The translations under genes were made by a program, and so were the position numbers. A stretch of 64,000 nt of DNA from Diplonema papillatum (lineage: Eukaryota; Euglenozoa; Diplonemea; Diplonemida; Diplonemidae): positions 1 to 64,000 of the forward strand of contig JAPJBO010000119.1 in assembly GCA_030068145.1 (NCBI GenBank), written 5' to 3'. The notes below the pieces were generated by a model that had not been told where the DNA came from, did no database searches, and saw only the letters and a program-made list of their open reading frames with translations. Numbering within the stretch: the first letter of the stretch is position 1; the number at the start of each line of letters is the position of its first letter. Of this stretch, positions 55,640 through 64,000 are shown piece by piece.

Positions 55640-55903
55640 GCTCAAGACGAAGGACCGAATGAGCGCGGGGCTCATTGTAATGTAGGAAAGGACGGCACCT
55701 GCTCCTATTGTCGGCGCAGGACACATAACTGCCTTTCAACCAGGGCACGGATGGGGAACTGGGGGTGGGTTTGCACCTCCTGTTGGCGACCTCCTTACGA
55801 CTTCAAGGTCAGTGCGTTCTTCGCTTCCGCTGCACAGCAGGATTCGGAGGTGACTTCGGAGGCATTCTCGGAACAACTTCGGTTCCTGCGGAAACTCGCA
55901 TGA
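55640..55903 (+). CDS. Possible C-terminal exon with CxxC zinc motif
   Basis: The plus-strand frame reads DEGPNERGAHCNVGKDGTCS, YCRRRTHNCLSTRARMGNWG, WVCTSCWRPPYDFK. It then continues DSEVTSEAFSEQLRFLRKLA and stops at 55903. The CSYC ... CTSC pairs with an intervening His and Cys fit a zinc-binding domain. No ATG is in frame, so it would be an exon; its acceptor is not identified. A possible donor (GTCAGT) follows DFK. Family not recognised. Confidence 0.35.
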   Translation, partial: AQDEGPNERGAHCNVGKDGTCSYCRRRTHNCLSTRARMGNWGWVCTSCWRPPYDFKVSAFFASAAQQDSEVTSEAFSEQLRFLRKLA

Positions 55904-56703
55904 ATGGATGTGTGTGGAAATCAAGAAAAAAAGGTAAGCGTTCCAAAACGAAGGGGACAAAAAAAATGGGGGGGGGGGGGGGAAGAAAGCAAAATGATAA
56001 AGACGCGTACTTCTTAAGTGGATGATAGAAAGGGACGGGAATGAGGGGAGGAAGGTGGACAGGTTATAGCAAGCCATCCACAAGCTTCTGTTTTCGGTAG
56101 TCGTGCAAAGGCTCCCGCCTTTGTTCTAATTCGGATGAGCTCAGCTAGGTGACTATATCTTCCTTTTTGGAGGACGGGGAATGGGTCCTGTGTTACTTCT
56201 GCGTGCTTTGATAGAGAGATGAGGCACCTTAGAATTGGACCGCCACAGCAGAACAGTTAGCTGGCCTCGGGTCCGGCGTTTAAAGCACGCTAATTGAGAG
56301 CCGCAGCATCTTTGGAACGGCAGAGAACACAGGTTACCTCGTCGATTCCACCGAAACCGAAATGCGGCCTGGTGCTTATTCTGAATTCTCCAAAGAATCA
56401 CAGGTAATCATGGTTGGGATGTGTTCATGATGCGAATTCCGGGCTAGCAACATGGTCGGGGGAGGCGGGCAGTTGTCACACCGTCCCCTTCATGCTTTGC
56501 CGTTGTTAAACCAGTGTTCTTGGGAAAACAAAGTCTTTCGGACAACGAATAAAAACGGGCTCAAGCTTTAAAAATCAAAAAGGAAAAGACCAACAGAAAA
56601 GGTGAAGCAAACGAGGAAATAGGCAGAGTTTGAGCTGCCGCTACTCATGAAGAGAACCCTCCACGTGCAGGGCATCTCTCAATTCAATCTCGAGGGGTCT
56701 CGT
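55904..56703. other. Spacer downstream of the helicase gene
   Basis: No gene seen. The 3' UTR of the helicase is expected in the right part. A G-run lies at 55970-55981. Confidence 0.5.
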
Positions 56704-59566
<2,863 letters not shown>

Positions 59567-59758
59567 TCAGCACACGCACGTCAACGTGTAGAAAAAGTAT
59601 CGCAAAGGTCTGAGGAACGAGCACTGCAACAAAATCTACAACAGCAGTCAGCAAGATACAGTCTGGTACAAGGAACGAACACAAGAAAAGAAAGCCAAAG
59701 CTGAGGGAGAGTGAACAGGAGTTTGGGTACAGGACAGTGTCTCCGGCGAATCTTCCGG

Positions 59759-60152
59759 CCCCTGCTATAGCGGGATCAAGACGGCCTGCTACAGCGGGAT
59801 ATCAAGACGGCCTGCTACAGCGGGATATCAAGACGGCCTGCTATAGCGGGATATACGGCCTGCTACAGCGGGATATCAAGACGGCCTGCTGCAGCGGGAT
59901 ATCAAGACGGCCTGCTACAGCGGGATATCAAGACGGCCTGCTATAGCGGGATATCAAGACGGCCTGCTACAGCGGGATATCAAGACGGCCTGCTACAGCG
60001 GGATATCAAGAGGGCCTGCTATAGCGGGATATCAAGACGGCCTGCTACAGCGGGATATCAAGACGGCCTGCTGCAGCGGGATATCAAGACGGCCTGCTGC
60101 AGCGGGATAGCAAGACGGCCTGCTACAGCGGGATATCAAGACGGCCTGCTAC
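59759..60152. repeat. 26-bp minisatellite (about 15 units)
   Basis: Unit CTGCTACAGCGGGATATCAA plus GACGGC, with single-base variants (TATAG, GCAGC). One unit is 8 bp short. It lies between the 5' end of the helicase gene (about 310 bp upstream of its ATG) and the 3' end of the next gene. Confidence 0.95.
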
Positions 60153-60312
60153 ACTGTTTCGTAGTTGCGTGTGGTGCATTCAGAACAACAAGCGCTACAA
60201 GACACATTCGGTTCAGCGGGCACTGATCCAGCAGATAGAACACTGACAGGCGGAGTGGCGTGTGTGGCGTCTCAATGCTGCGCTGGCACGCGGAATGTTC
60301 TACAACTCACCT

Positions 60313-61425
60313 TCACGCGAGGACAATTTCAGTGAGCCACTTGTAGGTGCCTACGCACTTCGTCGTCCATCGAACTGTCACGTAGCCAGTAACGGGGAAC
60401 GCATGCAGTACAGTGCCAGGTTGCCGGTTGGTCTCTGTGTCGCCCCATACCCAGTCAGTAGGATGCTGACGAACCTTGTCTGCAGCCTTCGGAAATGAAG
60501 GAGCAAAGCTATTGACACTGAACGAATCAGCACTCGCATCGCCGTTGACTCGATTGTATTCTTCGCTTAGCTCGCGTACGAGATTGTCGAACTGCCTTCG
60601 TAGAATCCGTGGCCCCCAGACGCCTTCATTTTCGATGACCCACGCCACTACGTTGGCCACAAGCGTTTCAAACGCTAAACGACTTCTCCGGTTGAACTCT
60701 TCGAGCTGTCCAGGAGCGCTAGCATCAACTTCGACTTCATCGAAGATAACATCCGTCAACGGAATGCCGTTTGAATGAAATAGTCCGGCAACAGCCCGTT
60801 TTCGGTGATCGGCTTGCTCCTGGAACAACTCCAGCTCCACCCACTGACCAGTAAACGGACACAGCAACACCTTTGACGCATTGGCTCTTTCCTGGGTGAG
60901 CCACGACGCGGCGTCGCACGAGTTGTCTGAGTTCCGGGGATCCCGGACTACGCAGTCAGCCGACGGGCTGGCTTGAGTGCAGTGTCGGCTGACAGGTAGC
61001 TTGTTCACGAGCGTCTCCCACTTGGCGAGTTTGGCCTCTCTCGTGGTTCGTGTGAGCTTGCCAGCTGGCTTTGCGTGTTTGAAGGGGGTGTGCTGGATGT
61101 TCCGCGTCGTCTTCATGTCGGGCAGTTGTACGAAGAAGACGTCGCCGCTGATCTCGTCGCGGACCTCGCGCCACGCCGCTTTTTCGCGGAGCACCGAATA
61201 CTGCGCAAGCTGCGCGATTGAGAACCCTTCGCCACTTGGTACCTTCTGCATCACGGTCCGCCCGGCGCCGTCCATCCACACCGCCACCTTTTCCTTCCGG
61301 TCCTCCCCTTCGAGTACGGGTGCGTCTTTCTTCTTCGACTTCTTCGAGCCACTCGACATTGTACTACTGGTTACGTGGATGCCGAATGCTCTTCCTTGTA
61401 GTTTTGCTCTTTCTCTTGTCAACAT
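60313..61425 (-). CDS. Unrecognised protein with WW-like motif
   Basis: Two possible starts: ATG 61425 (370 aa), or ATG 61359 (348 aa), which begins MSSGSKKSKKKDAPVLEGED and looks more natural. The frame is a single uninterrupted exon. Near residue 80 of the long form, AAWREVRDEISGDVFFVQLP followed by DMKTT resembles a WW domain (W, then G-x-x-F/Y, then T), although the second Trp is not seen. A basic stretch (KLTRTTREAKLAKWETLVNK) and a helical region (RRSRLAFETLVANVVAWVIE) follow. WW domains bind proline motifs, but the assignment is weak. A good donor sequence (GTGAGT) sits just after the stop, so a 3' UTR intron is possible. Confidence 0.6.
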   Translation of the reverse strand: MLTRERAKLQGRAFGIHVTSSTMSSGSKKSKKKDAPVLEGEDRKEKVAVWMDGAGRTVMQKVPSGEGFSIAQLAQYSVLREKAAWREVRDEISGDVFFVQLPDMKTTRNIQHTPFKHAKPAGKLTRTTREAKLAKWETLVNKLPVSRHCTQASPSADCVVRDPRNSDNSCDAASWLTQERANASKVLLCPFTGQWVELELFQEQADHRKRAVAGLFHSNGIPLTDVIFDEVEVDASAPGQLEEFNRRSRLAFETLVANVVAWVIENEGVWGPRILRRQFDNLVRELSEEYNRVNGDASADSFSVNSFAPSFPKAADKVRQHPTDWVWGDTETNRQPGTVLHAFPVTGYVTVRWTTKCVGTYKWLTEIVLA

Positions 61426-62059
61426 GCGGAAGTTTCATGAGCAGGACGAAATTCGCATCGGTCCGGGTACGATCAAAGACTACCATGACCTCCAAGATTT
61501 TGGGTATTCTGTTTCTGGTCCTTCATTGGGTCGAGGTGGTGTCTCCTCCGAAGGGCCATTCAATATGTACAGTATTTTGAGAGATGAACCGAAAGAAACC
61601 AGAATTTGTGTGGTTCATCATGTTTCAAAATAGGCAAGGTCTTCAGAAGCCGCACGTTATTTGGTGTCCACACGGCATCACTAAAGGCTGGAAAGTGGAG
61701 AGCCGCGCACTGTATCTTCTAGTTCTTTCGGCTCATTATATTTGATCATGCCGCATGCCGGTTGCATATTGCACGAGACAACCGCAAGGTCGGGAAGCTA
61801 GGGGCGTACAAGACGCAGTAACTCTCGCACACTTGAGCACTCTTTTGTGGTCTGGTACATTCGTCAGGAGAGCACACACTCATTATTGGGTACCGGCTAG
61901 GTCAAGGTGGGTCAGTCCTGTTACCAGAAGGCCCACTCAGATCAGACGTTCTGCGTACGAGAAGTCAAACTAGCACTGCAGCACTCACACGCGGCTCCGC
62001 GGTTCAAAGGAGGTATCCTGGTTTGTGTGCTTCGTACCTGAGCTAGATTAGGTGAGCAC
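61426..62059. other. Spacer, no gene seen
   Basis: The plus frame through 60977-61633 is antisense to the neighbouring gene and then runs into non-coding sequence. Confidence 0.5.
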
Positions 62060-62662
62060 TTATCCAGGATGATCCCTCAGATCGTCGATGCGTTGGATAA
62101 TGCTCTCTAACTCCCGTTGCCGTTTTGCGAGAGCGAGCTTGAGCTCAACACGCTGCTTTGCACTGGCATCCTCAACAGCACCGATCAGCGTCTGCACTTC
62201 GGCTTGCAGTTGCGTCACACGCTGCGCGCTGTCTGCGACAATTGCTGAAGTCGTGCGGTGTGACGGGTTGTCGGTGCCAGCCTGCGAGTGAGGCGGGCCG
62301 CACTTCTTAAATCGTTTTTGGGAAATTCCGTTTTCTGCAATCTCGCGCACTCTTTTGCTTCGTTGCGCGCGTGCATTCGCATCCCGGACGGCTGTACCTT
62401 CTGGTATGTTTATAACGGCTGCAACTTCTCGAAGGAGCCCTGCTTTGGAGTTGGCTCTCCCTTGCATGTGTGCCACCCGTACAAGCCGCCGGAACGCGTC
62501 GATGTCCGCCTCCCGCGCTATGTCGGTCAACACGCTAGATTCCACTGCGCGCCTCTGCAGCGAACTATTGTGTTGGCTGTCACCACTCTGAACCACCTGT
62601 TGCTGCTGCAACTGTTGAAAGTCATCGAGCGCCTGCTGCGTGAGCTTTGCCCACGCTTCCAT
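62060..62662 (-). CDS. Unrecognised coiled-coil protein
   Basis: First ATG in the frame at 62662 (MEAWAKLTQQALDDFQQLQQ), stop at 62060, giving 200 aa. The frame stays open upstream to 62833, where CCGAACCAG|GCGGC near 62690 could be a splice acceptor, so an earlier exon is likely. A Gln-rich stretch is followed by VLTDIAREADIDAFRRLVRV (helical), a basic patch (AQRSKRVREIAENGISQKRF) and a strong C-terminal coiled coil from TQLQAEVQTLIGAVEDASAK to LESIIQRIDDL. Function unknown; dimerisation through the coiled coil is likely. Confidence 0.55.
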   Translation of the reverse strand: MEAWAKLTQQALDDFQQLQQQQVVQSGDSQHNSSLQRRAVESSVLTDIAREADIDAFRRLVRVAHMQGRANSKAGLLREVAAVINIPEGTAVRDANARAQRSKRVREIAENGISQKRFKKCGPPHSQAGTDNPSHRTTSAIVADSAQRVTQLQAEVQTLIGAVEDASAKQRVELKLALAKRQRELESIIQRIDDLRDHPG

Positions 62663-62833
62663 CCACCCCTTTGCCTTTGCCGCCTGGTTCGGTAGTGGAA
62701 TATCGCTACCAGCAAATGTGGCCACCAGATGCGCACGGCCGCACGAAATCCACTCCCTCCGAAGTGTCCATCGTGTCAATCGATGAAGTCGCGCCCTTGG
62801 GCATAGCTCCTGCGTGCTGAGTGGTCCCCACAC

Positions 62834-64000
62834 TCGCGAGGAGGCTCAACTGGACTTTCCTTCGGAAAGGTGGGGTCTACTGGACCAAGTGAGGGTGATG
62901 TTACGATATCTTTACTTCGTATAGCGACGGCTATTAACTCTACAAGCATTCAGGATTCGTCGGCTGATGATCTGCTACGCTGCATAGCTAGAAAAATACT
63001 GATATCTTAGAACTGGATGTCCTACTTCCCCAACCGCAGCTATTTAGCACTCTGTATGCATCCACCCTTTCTGGGTCAGTTAGCCATACATCATCTGAAC
63101 AGAACGCAAGTACACGAAAACATGGGATGAAGCGCGGAAACGATGGAAACCGGTTGCAGGCGGGAGACAGGTAAGAGAAGGGGCAAGCACGCGTCCCTTC
63201 CTGTCTGGCCCCACCGGCAGGACGATGAGCACGACAAGCGGTTCAGCGCATCGGCCTGGTGGTCGCCCGGTCACATCAACCTCCTGTCACTTTCAGTACT
63301 CGAATGCTTCACCCACTTAGGTCTTTTTTTTCTCCCATTTTACTTCTCTTTTCTCCCCGGATCGGAACGGAACGAAGACGCTTAAAGGAAACCTGAGTTC
63401 GACAGAAGCTTTTGAAGATAGGGGAAGCGGAGAGAACTGTTCTGGTTCGGCGTACGGAAAAACTTAGGAACAAACGACGGCGGTGTACAGACGTGTCTTG
63501 TGGAAAAGACTCACGTAAAGGTCGACGCGGCGCTTCGAATGCTGCAGATTGCGTCCGCAGGAAGGAGCGACGAATACTGGCGCCCCAACCCAGTCAGCGG
63601 TGACACGGCACGAGACAAGCCGCGGGCGTGAGTCTGGGTCTGGCATCGACGCCTGTGCGCTCGCGTCGATTTCCAGTGTTGTGTCCCACACTGGGCAACT
63701 ACCGCACACACCGGGCCAAAGGCCCTGGATGAGAACAACCTCACTGCTACTCGCAACGGGGCTGAGACACTCAGGTGCTGCTGGCCCTTGCGCACAACTC
63801 GCCGTTCGTGTTGCACCGGAGTTGACGGCTCTTGTTGGTTCTACTTCTTTTCCTTGAAGTTGCTTGCTATCCTTCGTGGGGATGGGTGAAGGGCGGGTGC
63901 GGAGAAACAAATACCGAGTTGCGACACAAAACATTTTAGTGCGGGTGGCACCGTGACAACAAACCTTCCCGGTTTCTTACCCGCAAACAGTTGTTGCCAA
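62834..64000. other. No gene supported
   Basis: Frames at 63464-63934 and 63511-63816 (minus) and 63549-63857 (plus) overlap each other without any recognisable domain. The window edge prevents checking for exons further right. Confidence 0.45.

Overview
The window is nuclear DNA of a eukaryote, most likely a unicellular protist. Genes are sparse and carry short GT-AG introns (102-552 nt where I can place both ends). Base composition is mixed, intergenic DNA is rich in homopurine, homopyrimidine and poly-G tracts, and decayed transposons of several classes are packed between genes. No prokaryotic operon, plasmid or CRISPR feature is visible. A sterol C-24 methyltransferase points to a sterol-making organism. 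The intron style and pyrimidine-rich spacers would suit an alveolate such as a chromerid or coccidian relative, but this is only a guess.

Layout. 1-4.3 kb: an APE-type LINE (LINE-A) running off the left edge, a 14-bp minisatellite, and a more decayed LINE (LINE-B), all on the minus strand. 4.2-14.6 kb: two related double zinc-ribbon genes on the minus strand, separated by a G-rich satellite interrupted by a nested transposon complex (6102-12970). The complex holds a pogo-like transposon, a Mutator-like (MULE) transposon, a foldback element and two satellite families. 15.1-16.3 kb: a two-exon sterol methyltransferase gene. 16.3-26 kb: gene-poor, with two TIR elements back to back. 26-30 kb: small TIR elements, a second pogo-like transposase relic, copies of a roughly 160-bp repeat, and a 90-bp palindrome. 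30.7-31.7 kb: a PHO80-like cyclin with a duplicated upstream segment. 33-38.3 kb: a small gene whose intron is a 32-bp minisatellite made of splice-donor-like units, next to a multi-exon EF-hand-like gene with a MULE remnant in its large intron. 38.6-46 kb: a satellite-bearing element, a tyrosine-recombinase element and LINE-C. 46.5-48.9 kb: a cytoskeleton-like gene (calponin-homology-like domain plus coiled coil). 49-56.7 kb: largely purine- or pyrimidine-rich non-coding DNA. 56.7-59.4 kb: a complete three-exon DEAD-box RNA helicase (DDX5/DBP2 type). 59.8-62.7 kb: a 26-bp minisatellite and two unrecognised genes.

The host genes share no pathway and no operon-like arrangement. What links the window is its repeat ecology. 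Unrelated elements end in G-tracts, arrays sit inside TIRs and introns, and elements are nested in satellites. Gene models were built by hand from reading frame, splice-site motifs and phase. Several ORFs of 60-150 codons remain unrecognised.
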